Shown here: positions 25,024 to 33,330 of the stretch, one piece after another
Position numbering within the stretch: position 1 is the first letter of the stretch
Layout of the letters: the number at the start of each line of letters is the position of its first letter
Position numbers and translations under genes: made by a program
The notes under the pieces: generated by a model
What the model was told of the DNA's origin: nothing
What the model saw: the letters and a program-made list of their open reading frames with translations, nothing else
The model's database searches: none
Origin: an uncultured Clostridium sp.
GTDB taxonomy: Bacteria > Bacillota > Clostridia > Clostridiales > Clostridiaceae
DNA length: 40,432 bases
NCBI GenBank assembly: GCA_934755305.1
Contig: CAKVLD010000025.1
Coordinates: 1-40,432, forward strand
Direction of reading: 5' to 3'

Positions 25024-25072
25024 AATAAAAAACACCTGTTTCTAAACAAGTAATCACTCACTTAGAAACAGG
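25024..25072 (-). terminator. Terminator after cdsA
   Basis: CCTGTTTCTAA (25035-25045) and TTAGAAACAGG (25062-25072) form an 11-bp perfect stem with a 16-nt loop. On the minus strand TGTTTTTTATTTT follows. It separates uppS-cdsA from the permease-dxr group. Confidence 0.85.
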
Positions 25073-25081
25073 CACTTTATA

Positions 25082-25876
25082 TTAAATATTCACTATAAAA
25101 GTTAAATAATAAAAAACAATTACTCCAGAAAATAATATAGAATCAAATCTATCTAATATTCCACCATGACCTGGAATCAAATGACTATAATCTTTTATTC
25201 CTACATATCTCTTAACAGAAGATGCTACAAGGTCTCCAAATTGACTAAACACCCCGCATAATCCTCCTATTATTAAAAAGTGATATAAAGGTACAGATAT
25301 GCCATACTTTCTTGCTACCATTCCAAAAAGACCACAGAATATAGCAGCACCTAAAAGACCACCAAGAGAACCTTCTACAGTTTTCTTAGGACTTACTTTT
25401 GGACATAACTTAGTTTTTCCAAAAAGTCTACCCGCATAATAAGCTGTAGTATCTGTCATCCAAGATCCTATAAATATTAGCCACACAAAAAATTCTCCGC
25501 CCTCTTTTATATTAACTAAATATATAAAACTAAAAAATATACCTACATATAAAAATCCTAATAAAGTTAAAGCAACATCAATAAAAGTATACTTTAAATT
25601 TATTACAGGAACTATTAATAATATAAATGTAGCCAAAACTACAATATACATTAATGTTTCAAAATTATGATTAATTAAATAGTATATAAGAAGCATAGCA
25701 TAACCTACTACTGATATAGGTTTAAACTCTTTTTCTTTAAGAGCTTTATAAAACTCATACATCCCTAACACTGATAGTATTAAAGTAAAAGCTTCTAAAA
25801 ATCTGCCTCCCAAAAAAATAAAAAGTATAAAAGGCGCAATTATAGCAGCACCTAAATATCTATTATCAGATTTCAT
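25082..25876 (-). CDS. cdsA: Phosphatidate cytidylyltransferase
   Basis: Makes CDP-diacylglycerol for phospholipid synthesis in the membrane. It has 264 aa, with about eight hydrophobic helices. The C-terminal CDP-diglyceride synthetase signature is clear: SSVKRYVGIKDYSHLIPGHGG followed by LDRFDS. A middle KTKLCPKVSPKKTVEGSLGG loop also fits. A GTG at 25885 would add three codons, but GAGGTG there is the ribosome-binding site, so the ATG at 25876 is used. It follows uppS by 15 nt. Confidence 0.95.
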   Translation of the reverse strand: MKSDNRYLGAAIIAPFILFIFLGGRFLEAFTLILSVLGMYEFYKALKEKEFKPISVVGYAMLLIYYLINHNFETLMYIVVLATFILLIVPVINLKYTFIDVALTLLGFLYVGIFFSFIYLVNIKEGGEFFVWLIFIGSWMTDTTAYYAGRLFGKTKLCPKVSPKKTVEGSLGGLLGAAIFCGLFGMVARKYGISVPLYHFLIIGGLCGVFSQFGDLVASSVKRYVGIKDYSHLIPGHGGILDRFDSILFSGVIVFYYLTFIVNI

Positions 25877-25891
25877 AAAATTCACCTCAAT

Positions 25892-26656
25892 TTATTTAAG
25901 TCCACCAAAACGACGTTCTCTATTTTGAAAATCAAAAATTGCTTTTCTTAAATCTTTTTCTTTAAAGTCAGGCCAATTTATATTTGAATACCAAAACTCT
26001 GAATAAGCACACTGCCATAATAAAAAGTTGCTTAATCTTTGTTCCCCTGAAGGTCTTATTATGATATCTGGATCTGGCATATCATGTGTATATAAATAAG
26101 ATTCTATTACTTCCTTAGTTATATCTTCAGGATTTAATTCTCCTTTTTTTACTGATTCAGCAATAAACTTAGTAGCTCTTATTATTTCATCTCTTCCACC
26201 ATAATTTAACGCAAAGTTCATTACTATTCCTGTATTATTTTTAGTCTTTTCCTTAGATCTTTCTATTTCCTTAACACATTCATCTGGAAGGCGTGATATA
26301 TCACCTAAAACTCTTATTACTACTGAATTTCTATGAAGCTCTTCTAGTTCTTGTCTTAAATATTGAACTAAAAGTTTCATTAAAGCATCCACTTCATCTT
26401 TAGGTCTCTTCCAGTTTTCTGTTGAAAAAGCATAGAAAGTCATATATTTAACACCTAATTTATCAGCTTCTTTAATTATTCTCCTAATAGTTTCCACTCC
26501 AGCTTTATGCCCCATAGATCTTGGAAGATTTTTAGCTTTTGCCCATCTACCATTCCCATCCATTATTATAGCTATATGCTTTGGGATTCTATTCATATCT
26601 AACTCAAAGTTATCATTTTTTATTTCTTTTTTATCAGTTTTAAAAAAACTTAACAA
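25892..26656 (-). CDS. uppS: Isoprenyl transferase (undecaprenyl diphosphate synthase)
   Basis: Cis-prenyltransferase making the C55 lipid carrier for peptidoglycan. 254 aa from the chosen start. HIAIIMDGNGRWAKAKNLPRSMGHKAG carries the catalytic Asp33 and the FPP-binding motif. SGEQRLSNFLLWQCAYSEFWY and the basic FQNRERRFGG end match the family. The frame extends to a TTG at 26671, but GGAGGTGG sits after it and 5 nt before a TTG at 26656, so the latter is the likely start: a non-ATG start chosen on spacing. Confidence 0.95.
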   Translation of the reverse strand: MLSFFKTDKKEIKNDNFELDMNRIPKHIAIIMDGNGRWAKAKNLPRSMGHKAGVETIRRIIKEADKLGVKYMTFYAFSTENWKRPKDEVDALMKLLVQYLRQELEELHRNSVVIRVLGDISRLPDECVKEIERSKEKTKNNTGIVMNFALNYGGRDEIIRATKFIAESVKKGELNPEDITKEVIESYLYTHDMPDPDIIIRPSGEQRLSNFLLWQCAYSEFWYSNINWPDFKEKDLRKAIFDFQNRERRFGGLK

Positions 26657-26681
26657 TATAGCCACCTCCAAAATCCAAATT

Positions 26682-26709
26682 AAAAAACCTGCTTATAAGA
26701 GCAGGTTTT
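26682..26709 (-). terminator. Terminator after frr
   Basis: AAAACCTGCT (26684-26693) and AGCAGGTTTT (26700-26709) form a 10-bp perfect stem with a 6-nt loop. The minus-strand arm runs into a six-U tract. uppS begins just beyond it. Confidence 0.85.
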
Positions 26710-26724
26710 CAACTTTAATTAGCC

Positions 26725-27282
26725 CTATATTGACATTATTTCTTTTTCTTTTGCAGCTATAATACTATCTACATCTTTAACAAAAGAGTCAGTTACTTTC
26801 TGAACGTTATCTTCACCTTTTTTAACTTCATCTTCTGATATGTCATCACTTTTCTTTAAGGCCTTTATTTTATCATTTGCATCTCTTCTTATAGATCTTA
26901 AAGCTACCTTAGCATCTTCACCAGTTTTCTTTACGCTCTTAACTAGGTTCTTTCTTGTTTCTTCTGTTAATTCTGGAATTATTAATCTTATAACACTTCC
27001 ATCATTTGAAGGATTAAGACCTAAATCTGATTTTAATATAGCTTTTTCTATATCTTTTAATAAACTTTTTTCCCAAGGAGTAATCATTAATACTCTTGGT
27101 TCTGGAGCTGATACATTAGCCACTTGTGATAACGGACATAGACTTCCATAATAATCTACTTGTATTCTATCAAGCATACTAGGATTTGCTCTTCCTGCCT
27201 TCATAGTAGATAAATCAGATTTTAAAACAGATATTGTTTTTTTCATTTTTTCTTCAGAATTTTTAATTATATCTTTTATCAT
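26725..27282 (-). CDS. frr: Ribosome recycling factor
   Basis: Splits post-termination ribosomes together with EF-G. It has 185 aa, standard length. The sequence is a helical hairpin with family motifs TMKAGRANPSMLDRIQVDYYG, VSAPEPRVLMITPWEK and LTEETRKNLVKSVKKTGEDAKVALRSIRRDAND. ATG behind AGGAGGG. It follows pyrH by 13 nt and is presumably cotranscribed. Confidence 0.98.
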   Translation of the reverse strand: MIKDIIKNSEEKMKKTISVLKSDLSTMKAGRANPSMLDRIQVDYYGSLCPLSQVANVSAPEPRVLMITPWEKSLLKDIEKAILKSDLGLNPSNDGSVIRLIIPELTEETRKNLVKSVKKTGEDAKVALRSIRRDANDKIKALKKSDDISEDEVKKGEDNVQKVTDSFVKDVDSIIAAKEKEIMSI

Positions 27283-27295
27283 AGAAACCCTCCTA

Positions 27296-28006
27296 TTATT
27301 TTGATACTAAAGTTCCAAGCTTTTCGCCTAAAATAGCTCTTTTAATATTCTTAGGATCATCAAGTCCAAATACTAATATTGGAATATTATTATCCATACA
27401 TAATGAAGTTGCTGTTGAATCCATTACTTGAAGTCCTTGATCTAATACATCTATATATGAAAGATTATCATACTTTTTTGCATCTTCATATTTATGTGGA
27501 TCTTTATCATAAACTCCATCAACTTTTTTAGCTAAAAGTATAACTTCTGCTTCAATTTCAGCAGCTCTTAATGCGGCTGTAGTATCAGTAGAGAAATAAG
27601 GATTTCCTGTACCAGCTGCAAATATTACAACTCTACCTTTTTCTAAGTGTCTCATAGCTCTTCTTCTTATAAAAGGTTCAGCAATTTCCTTCATTTCGAT
27701 AGCAGTTTGAACTCTTGTTTTTACCCCTACTTGTTCTAATGAATCTTGTAATGTTAAAGCATTTATACAAGTAGCTAACATTCCCATGTAGTCAGCTGTA
27801 GTTCTATCCATTCCTTCACCGCTTCTACCTCTCCATATGTTACCGCCACCAACAACAGCTCCAACTTCAACGCCCATATCTACAATTTCTTTTATTTCTA
27901 ATGCTATCTTCTTTGCAACGTTAAAATCTAATCCAAATCCATTTTCTCCCGCAAGGGCTTCACCTGATAGTTTTAACATTACTCTCTTATACTTACATTC
28001 AGCCAT
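27296..28006 (-). CDS. pyrH: UMP kinase
   Basis: Phosphorylates UMP to UDP. It has 236 aa, amino-acid-kinase fold. Motifs: MLKSLSGEAL-type opening (VMLKLSGEALAGENGFG), VGGGNIWRG (phosphate loop), FIRRRAMRHLEKGRVVIFAAGTGNPYFSTDTTAALRA and KKVDGVYDKDP. ATG behind TTGGAGGT. A terminator after tsf separates it from the preceding genes, so pyrH-frr depends on read-through or a promoter in the short gap. Confidence 0.98.
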   Translation of the reverse strand: MAECKYKRVMLKLSGEALAGENGFGLDFNVAKKIALEIKEIVDMGVEVGAVVGGGNIWRGRSGEGMDRTTADYMGMLATCINALTLQDSLEQVGVKTRVQTAIEMKEIAEPFIRRRAMRHLEKGRVVIFAAGTGNPYFSTDTTAALRAAEIEAEVILLAKKVDGVYDKDPHKYEDAKKYDNLSYIDVLDQGLQVMDSTATSLCMDNNIPILVFGLDDPKNIKRAILGEKLGTLVSK

Positions 28007-28040
28007 TTTTATACCTCCAATATGTTATATTCTTTCTTTT

Positions 28041-28069
28041 AAAAAAAGAGAACACAGAGTGTTCTCTTT
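28041..28069 (-). terminator. Terminator after tsf
   Basis: AAAGAGAACAC (28045-28055) and GTGTTCTCTTT (28059-28069) form an 11-bp perfect stem with a 3-nt loop and a U7 tail on the minus strand. It starts 4 nt after the tsf stop. Confidence 0.9.
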
Positions 28070-28073
28070 GGTT

Positions 28074-28985
28074 TTATTTACCCATTTGCTTAGCAACTTC
28101 AGCAGCAAAGTCTTCTTCTACTTTTTCGATTCCTTCGCCTCTTTCAAATCTTACAAAGCTATTAACTGTTATTGGAGAACCAACTTCTTTAGCCTTTTCT
28201 TCAACAAACTTAGTGATTGTCTTATCGCCATCTTTAACCCAAACTTGTTCTAATAAGCATACTTCTTTGTAGTATTTTTGAATTCTTCCCATAACCATTT
28301 TTTCAACGATTTTTTCTGGTTTTCCTTCATTTAATGCTTGAGCTCTGTATACGTCTTTTTCTTTTTCAAGAGCTTCGTTATCAACATCTTCTTTGCTTAA
28401 GAATAATGGATTTGCAGCAGCAACTTGCATACAAACTTCTTTAGCAACTTCTGCTAATACTGGTGATTCAGTTTCACATCCTAATTCAACTACAACACCA
28501 ATTCTTCCACCACCATGAATGTAAGTTTGAACAGCACCCTTTTCTACAGATACTTTCTTGAATCTTCTAACTGTCATGTTTTCACCTAATGTAGCTATTA
28601 GTTCAGTTAGAGCTTCTTTAACAGTCTTTTCACCTTCGTATTTTTCAGCTAATAATTCATCAACTGTTGTAGCACTAGTTTCAGTAACCATCTTAGCTAG
28701 CTTATCAGCAAATGATACGAATTGATCGTTAGCAGCAACGAAATCAGTTTCACAGTTTACTTCTACTATACCAGCTGTTTTGTTGTCTTCTGTTATATAA
28801 GTCTTTACTAAACCTTCAGCAGCAACTCTTCCAGCTTTCTTAGCAGCAGCAGCTAATCCTTTTTCTCTTAAGAATTCTATAGCTTTATCTATATCTCCAT
28901 TAGTTTCTGTTAAAGCCTTTTTGCAGTCCATCATTCCTGCACCAGTTCTTTCTCTTAATTCCTTAACTGATTTTGCAGTTATCAT
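28074..28985 (-). CDS. tsf: Translation elongation factor Ts
   Basis: Nucleotide exchange factor for EF-Tu. 303 aa from the chosen start. The N-terminal UBA-like domain has VKELRERTGAGMMDCKKAL; the EF-Tu-contact motif ETDFVAAND is near residue 80. The core dimerisation-like repeats follow. The frame opens at a TTG two codons earlier, only about 2 nt from the AGGAGG site; the ATG at 28985 is correctly spaced. It pairs with rpsB upstream across a structured gap. Confidence 0.97.
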   Translation of the reverse strand: MITAKSVKELRERTGAGMMDCKKALTETNGDIDKAIEFLREKGLAAAAKKAGRVAAEGLVKTYITEDNKTAGIVEVNCETDFVAANDQFVSFADKLAKMVTETSATTVDELLAEKYEGEKTVKEALTELIATLGENMTVRRFKKVSVEKGAVQTYIHGGGRIGVVVELGCETESPVLAEVAKEVCMQVAAANPLFLSKEDVDNEALEKEKDVYRAQALNEGKPEKIVEKMVMGRIQKYYKEVCLLEQVWVKDGDKTITKFVEEKAKEVGSPITVNSFVRFERGEGIEKVEEDFAAEVAKQMGK

Positions 28986-29017
28986 ATTCAATTCCTCCTT
29001 AATTTAAAAAGTAACCC

Positions 29018-29065
29018 TTCTCATTCTAGGGTAAAAGGTAAATGAGAATAATCTCACCTACCTTT
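29018..29065 (-). promoter_or_regulatory. Mutually exclusive hairpins between rpsB and tsf
   Basis: AAAGGTAAATGAGA (29034-29047) pairs with 29052-29065, 14 pairs including two G-U on the minus strand. Alternatively AATGAGAA (29041-29048) pairs perfectly with TTCTCATT (29018-29025), which would break the first stem. Neither is followed by a strong U-tract. The layout resembles an attenuator setting the S2 to EF-Ts ratio. Confidence 0.5.
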
Positions 29066-29085
29066 TTTTCAAATACTATTCAGTA

Positions 29086-29787
29086 TTATTCAGCTAATTG
29101 TTCCCCTTGTCTTCCTTCGATAATTCCATCAGCCATCTTAGCAGTTATTAATTTAACAGCTCTGATTGCATCATCGTTACCTGGAATTACGTAGTCAACT
29201 TCTTCTGGATCACAGTTAGTATCAACTATAGCAACTACAGGAATTCCTAAAATCTTAGCTTCTGATATAGCATTCTTTTCTTTTCTTGGATCAACAACGA
29301 ACATAGCTCCGATGTTTTTAGCATCTAACTTTCTGATACCACCAAGATTCTTTTCAAGTTTTTCTAATTCTCCCTTAAGCTTGATAACTTCTTTCTTAGG
29401 TAAAACTTCAAAAGTTCCATCTTCTTGCATCTTTTCGATTTCTTCTAATCTCTTGATTCTAGTCTTTATAGTTTCGAAGTTAGTTAACATTCCACCTAAC
29501 CATCTATTATTAACAAAGTGCATATTTGATCTTATTGCTTCTTCTTCAATAGCTTCTTGAGCTTGTTTCTTAGTTCCTACGAATAAGATATCTTTTCCTT
29601 CTTCTGCAACTTCTTTAATAAAGTTGTAAGCTTCTTCAGCTTTCTTTACAGTCTTTTGTAAATCTATTATGTAGATTCCGTTTCTTTCTGTAAAGATATA
29701 AGGAGCCATCTTAGGGTTCCATCTTCTTGTTTGGTGTCCGAAATGTACACCAGCTTCTAATAATTGTTTCATTGATATTACTGACAT
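29086..29787 (-). CDS. rpsB: Small ribosomal subunit protein uS2
   Basis: 30S head/platform protein, 233 aa from the chosen start. The family opening MKQLLEAGVHFGHQTRRWNP is preceded by MSVIS, exactly as in B. subtilis. GTKKQAQEAIEEEA, NNRWLGGMLTNFETI and VVDTNCDPEEVDYVIPGNDDAIRA are hallmark stretches. The frame stays open 13 codons further upstream to 29826, but that segment overlaps the leader and the AGGAGG site, so the ATG at 29787 is used. Confidence 0.98.
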   Translation of the reverse strand: MSVISMKQLLEAGVHFGHQTRRWNPKMAPYIFTERNGIYIIDLQKTVKKAEEAYNFIKEVAEEGKDILFVGTKKQAQEAIEEEAIRSNMHFVNNRWLGGMLTNFETIKTRIKRLEEIEKMQEDGTFEVLPKKEVIKLKGELEKLEKNLGGIRKLDAKNIGAMFVVDPRKEKNAISEAKILGIPVVAIVDTNCDPEEVDYVIPGNDDAIRAVKLITAKMADGIIEGRQGEQLAE

Positions 29788-29895
29788 TTTATTCCCTCCT
29801 GGTTTTCCCTCCACTATCGTCTTCACATTTAAAGACCTTTAAGTTAAAGGCACCCTTTAAACGCATTGGTATAGTGTGTGTAATATTTTTTTCCT
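29788..29895 (-). ncRNA. Structured rpsB leader (candidate S2 leader)
   Basis: About 108 nt between the rpsB promoter and start. TTTAAAG (29828-29834) pairs with CTTTAAA (29855-29861), enclosing a second small stem CCTTT/AAAGG with loop AAGTT. The nested arrangement and position suggest an r-protein autoregulatory leader; the class is not established from sequence alone. Confidence 0.4.
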
Positions 29896-29900
29896 TAGAT

Positions 29901-29929
29901 AGTATACCATAAGGCTTTTTCTCTATCAA
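29901..29929 (-). promoter_or_regulatory. Sigma-A promoter of rpsB-tsf
   Basis: On the minus strand, -35 TTGATA (29924-29929), 17-nt spacer and -10 TATACT (29901-29906). Near-consensus. Confidence 0.85.
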
Positions 29930-30104
29930 CAATATTTTATATATTTTTCTCACTTTCTATTTAAAATATTTTTTATTAGTCTACAAATACTATAAAATAT
30001 TGTTCCAAATTACCATTATATGAATAATATATATGTTAAGTTTTATTACATATTGTTAATTATCTACACATTTCACTTTATTTATACTAATCTTATAAAA
30101 CAAA
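29930..30104. other. AT-rich spacer between the codY terminator and the rpsB promoter
   Basis: Part of the 388-nt gap between rpsB and codY. Apart from the promoter, leader and terminator listed separately, I see no ORF, repeat or hairpin of note in this ~175-nt stretch. Confidence 0.6.
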
Positions 30105-30158
30105 AGAAGCCACATGAAAACCTAAGTTTTAGTAAACTTATCTTTTCATATAGCTTCT
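30105..30158 (-). terminator. Terminator after codY
   Basis: AGAAGC (30105-30110) pairs with GCTTCT (30153-30158), and the inner sequence continues as a long imperfect stem (CATGAAAA with TTTTCATA, AAGTTT with AAACTT). On the minus strand TTTGTTTTAT follows. Confidence 0.8.
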
Positions 30159-30175
30159 ATTCACATACTAAAAAT

Positions 30176-30952
30176 TTATTTTATCTTTCTTAATTCTTCT
30201 ATTAACTTTTCGTTTAAAATCTTTATATGTGTTCCTTTCATACCAAGAGATCTAGATTCTATCACTCCAGCACTTTCAAATTTTCTTAAAGCATTTACTA
30301 TAACACTTCTTGTTATTCCAACTTTATCAGCAATTTTAGAAGCTACTAATAAACCTTCCGAACCATCTAACTCATCAAAGATATGTTCTACTGCTTCAAG
30401 CTCTGAATATGATAAAGTCCCTATAGCTAATTGAACTACTGCTTTTTTTCTAGTTTCTTCAGCTATTTCATCTTGCTTTGCTTTTAGCATTTCCATACCA
30501 ACAATTGTCGCACTGTATTCAACAATAACTAAATCATCTTCTGTAAAAGGATTACCGAATCTAGCTAAAATTAAAGTTCCTAATCTTTCTCTATTACCTA
30601 TAATAGGAACAATTGTAGATAGCTTGTCCGACATTATACATGTACCTTCACCTTCTAATACACATAATCCACCATTAGGAACATTAGGAATTGTATCATT
30701 ATTTTCCAATAATTTTTCATTATAATCTGCTGGGAACTTTCTATCATCTACTACTTTTTTTCTCATGATATCACATTGAAAATTCTCTGCAAAAGTATAA
30801 CCTAATATCTTACCTCTTCTGCTGGCAATATATACATTGCATTCTAATACGTCACTTAAAACCTTGCATATATCTTCAAATACTACTGGTTCTGTACCTG
30901 ATTTTTGTAATATTTTGTTTAACATCCTTGTCTTTGTTAGTAATGATGCCAT
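30176..30952 (-). CDS. codY: GTP- and branched-chain-amino-acid-sensing repressor CodY
   Basis: Global nutritional regulator, 258 aa from the chosen start (B. subtilis CodY is 259). The N-terminal GAF domain starts MASLLTKTRMLNKILQKSG; the linker and winged helix-turn-helix follow, with ASKIADKVGITRSVIVNALRKFESAGVIESRSLGMKGTHIKILN, nearly identical to Bacillus. The frame is open for 24 more codons upstream, but AGGAGG is 10 nt before the ATG at 30952. It has its own promoter and terminator, unlike Bacillus where it ends the codV-clpQ-clpY-codY operon. CodY likely controls amino-acid, virulence or sporulation genes here, by analogy. Confidence 0.98.
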   Translation of the reverse strand: MASLLTKTRMLNKILQKSGTEPVVFEDICKVLSDVLECNVYIASRRGKILGYTFAENFQCDIMRKKVVDDRKFPADYNEKLLENNDTIPNVPNGGLCVLEGEGTCIMSDKLSTIVPIIGNRERLGTLILARFGNPFTEDDLVIVEYSATIVGMEMLKAKQDEIAEETRKKAVVQLAIGTLSYSELEAVEHIFDELDGSEGLLVASKIADKVGITRSVIVNALRKFESAGVIESRSLGMKGTHIKILNEKLIEELRKIK

Positions 30953-31042
30953 GTTCAATAATCCTCCTTGTATAAATCCACATAGATTATCTGTATGTAC
31001 AAATCTTATTTTAAAAATATTCAAATTATTCTTTACTATTTA

Positions 31043-31071
31043 AGTTTAACATAGTGAAAATTTTATTACAA
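31043..31071 (-). promoter_or_regulatory. Sigma-A promoter of codY
   Basis: On the minus strand, -35 TTGTAA (31066-31071), 17-nt spacer and -10 TAAACT (31043-31048). It gives a roughly 85-nt 5' leader to the chosen start. Confidence 0.75.
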
Positions 31072-31144
31072 CATTTTTTTCATTTCTTCTACATTATGCC
31101 TTTCTCGCTTTTAATCACATTAAATTTTTATTCTTAATACAAAC

Positions 31145-31192
31145 AAGCTCTTAAAAAACTATAATAATTTTAACATAATTTCTTAAGAGCTT
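31145..31192 (-). terminator. Hairpin after topA, probable terminator
   Basis: AAGCTCTTAA (31145-31154) and TTAAGAGCTT (31183-31192) form a 10-bp perfect stem with a 28-nt loop. On the minus strand only GTTTGTATT follows, so the U-tract is weak. Confidence 0.55.
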
Positions 31193-31197
31193 TTAAT

Positions 31198-33285
31198 TTA
31201 TTTATTTTCTTCTTTTTCTATTACCTTTTTATAGCCACATTCTGAATTGGAACATTGAATGTAATCACCTGTTTTTTTGGAATATTTTTTTACCATATAA
31301 GAATTGCACTCAGGACATTTTTCTGAAACTGGTTCATTCCAACTTACAAACTTACACTCAGGATATCCTGAACACCCAAAGAATTTCTTACCTCTTTTAC
31401 TCTTTTTCACAACAATCTTTTTACCACATTCAGGACAAGGAACATCTAATTCTTCTACTATAGGTTTTACATTTTTACATTCTGGATAACCAGGACAAGC
31501 TAAGAAATTACCGTATCTTCCTTTTTTGATAACCATCATTCTTCCACACTTATCACAAGGAACATCACTCACTTTATCTTCTAACACTACTTTTGATACT
31601 TCTTTTTCCGCTTTATCTATAGCAATTTTTAATGGTTCAAAAAATTCTCCTACTACCTTTCTCCATTCAACATTACCTTCTTCAACATTATCAAGATTCT
31701 TTTCCATTTCTGCAGTAAACTCTACGTCCACAATTTGTTCAAAATATTCGCTTAATATATTATTAACTATAAATCCCAACTCAGTTGGAACAAGATTTTT
31801 CTTTTCTCTATTCACATAATCTCTACTTAATAATGTAGATATTGTAGGTACATATGTACTAGGCCTACCTATTCCTTTCTCTTCCATATACTTTACAAAA
31901 GAAGCTTCTGTAAATCTAGCTGGTGGTTGAGTGAAATGTTGATTACCATCAATAGAGTAAACTTTCAATTCTTCTCCAACTTCTAAATTAGGTAACTTTA
32001 CAGATTCCTCTTCTTCTTTTATTAAATAATCATATAATTTCATAAATCCATCAAATTCAATAGTAGAACCACTTGCCTTAAACTTATATTCTCCATTTAC
32101 TATATCAATAGAATTTGTATTCAAAAGACAAGTTGCCATTTGACTAGCCACAAATCTATTCCAAATCAAAGCATATAACTTATATTGTTCTGGCGTTAAG
32201 CTAGCCTTTGCAATTTCAGGAGTTATTTCTATATTAGAAGGTCTTATAGCTTCATGCGCATCTTGTATATTTTTCTTTCCTTTATATACACGTGGTTTTT
32301 CAGGTAAATATTCTTTCCCATAGCTTTTTTCAATAAATTCTAAAGCTTTACCTTGTGCTTCATCTGATATTCTCACTGAATCAGTTCTCATATAAGTAAT
32401 TAAACCCACTGTACCAAATCCTTTTACATCAACACCTTCATATAAAGCTTGTGCTACAGACATAGTTCTCTTTGTCATAAAATTCAACTTTTTACTTGCA
32501 TCTTGTTGAAGAGTACTAGTTGTAAATGGTGGTAAAGGATTCTTTTTCTTAGTACCTTTTTTTATTCCATCAACTATGAATTTTCCCTTTTTAATATCTT
32601 CTATTATTCTATTAGCTTCTTCTTCATTGGAAATTTCTATTTTCTTTCCTGCTTTAGTAGTAAGTTTTATAGGAATTCTTTTTCTTTCCTTTTTCATCAC
32701 ACAATCTACCGACCAATATTCTACAGGTACAAAAGCTTTAATTTCATTTTCCTTATCACAAATAAGTTTTAAGGCTGCTGATTGAACTCTTCCCGCACTT
32801 AATCCCCACTTAACATTTCTCCATAATATTGGGCTAATCTCATACCCAACTAATCTATCTAATATTCTTCTAGCCTGCTGTGCATCAACTAAATTCAAAT
32901 TTACTTTTCTAGCTTCTTTTATAGAACCTTTAACTGCAGATTTTGTAATCTCATTAAATACAATTCTACATTCTGCATCTTCTGGAATTTTTAATATGTT
33001 AGATAAATGCCACGAGATTGCTTCCCCTTCACGATCAGGGTCGGTTGCAAGATATACTTTATCTGCTTTTTTAGCTAGCTTTTTAAGTTTATCTATAAGC
33101 TTTCCTTTACCTCTAATTGTTATGTACTTAGGATTAAAATTATCCTCTGTATCAACACCAAGTTTACTTTTTGGTAAATCACGTACATGACCCATTGATG
33201 CTTCTACAGTATAATTTTTTCCTAAATATTTCGCAATTGTTTTCGCCTTTGCAGGAGATTCAACTATTACTAAATTTTGACCCAT
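31198..33285 (-). CDS. topA: DNA topoisomerase I
   Basis: Type IA enzyme that relaxes negative supercoils. It has 695 aa. The Toprim domain (VIVESPAKAKTI at 6-17 and the acidic DPDREGE at 82-88) is followed by the catalytic core with Tyr298 in TYMRTDS. Three C-terminal four-cysteine zinc-finger modules (CDKC, CPEC and CPEC starts, about 577-690) complete it. The start follows GTGGAG, which lies in a small hairpin (33293-33312). dprA is 45 nt upstream, the common dprA-topA pair. Confidence 0.98.
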   Translation of the reverse strand: MGQNLVIVESPAKAKTIAKYLGKNYTVEASMGHVRDLPKSKLGVDTEDNFNPKYITIRGKGKLIDKLKKLAKKADKVYLATDPDREGEAISWHLSNILKIPEDAECRIVFNEITKSAVKGSIKEARKVNLNLVDAQQARRILDRLVGYEISPILWRNVKWGLSAGRVQSAALKLICDKENEIKAFVPVEYWSVDCVMKKERKRIPIKLTTKAGKKIEISNEEEANRIIEDIKKGKFIVDGIKKGTKKKNPLPPFTTSTLQQDASKKLNFMTKRTMSVAQALYEGVDVKGFGTVGLITYMRTDSVRISDEAQGKALEFIEKSYGKEYLPEKPRVYKGKKNIQDAHEAIRPSNIEITPEIAKASLTPEQYKLYALIWNRFVASQMATCLLNTNSIDIVNGEYKFKASGSTIEFDGFMKLYDYLIKEEEESVKLPNLEVGEELKVYSIDGNQHFTQPPARFTEASFVKYMEEKGIGRPSTYVPTISTLLSRDYVNREKKNLVPTELGFIVNNILSEYFEQIVDVEFTAEMEKNLDNVEEGNVEWRKVVGEFFEPLKIAIDKAEKEVSKVVLEDKVSDVPCDKCGRMMVIKKGRYGNFLACPGYPECKNVKPIVEELDVPCPECGKKIVVKKSKRGKKFFGCSGYPECKFVSWNEPVSEKCPECNSYMVKKYSKKTGDYIQCSNSECGYKKVIEKEENK

Positions 33286-33292
33286 ATAAAAA

Positions 33293-33312
33293 CTCCACAG
33301 TAATTTATGGAG
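33293..33312 (-). promoter_or_regulatory. Hairpin with U-tract over the topA RBS
   Basis: CTCCACA (33293-33299) pairs with TATGGAG (33306-33312), seven pairs including a G-U on the minus strand, loop of 6. TTTTTATATG follows. The 3' arm contains the topA GTGGAG ribosome-binding site. Confidence 0.5.
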
Positions 33313-33330
33313 CCTTCACCCCCTTATAAC

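Noticed and set aside
27837..28253. 138-codon plus-strand open frame across the pyrH-tsf junction
   Set aside because: It crosses a terminator and two confirmed minus-strand genes and lacks an RBS.
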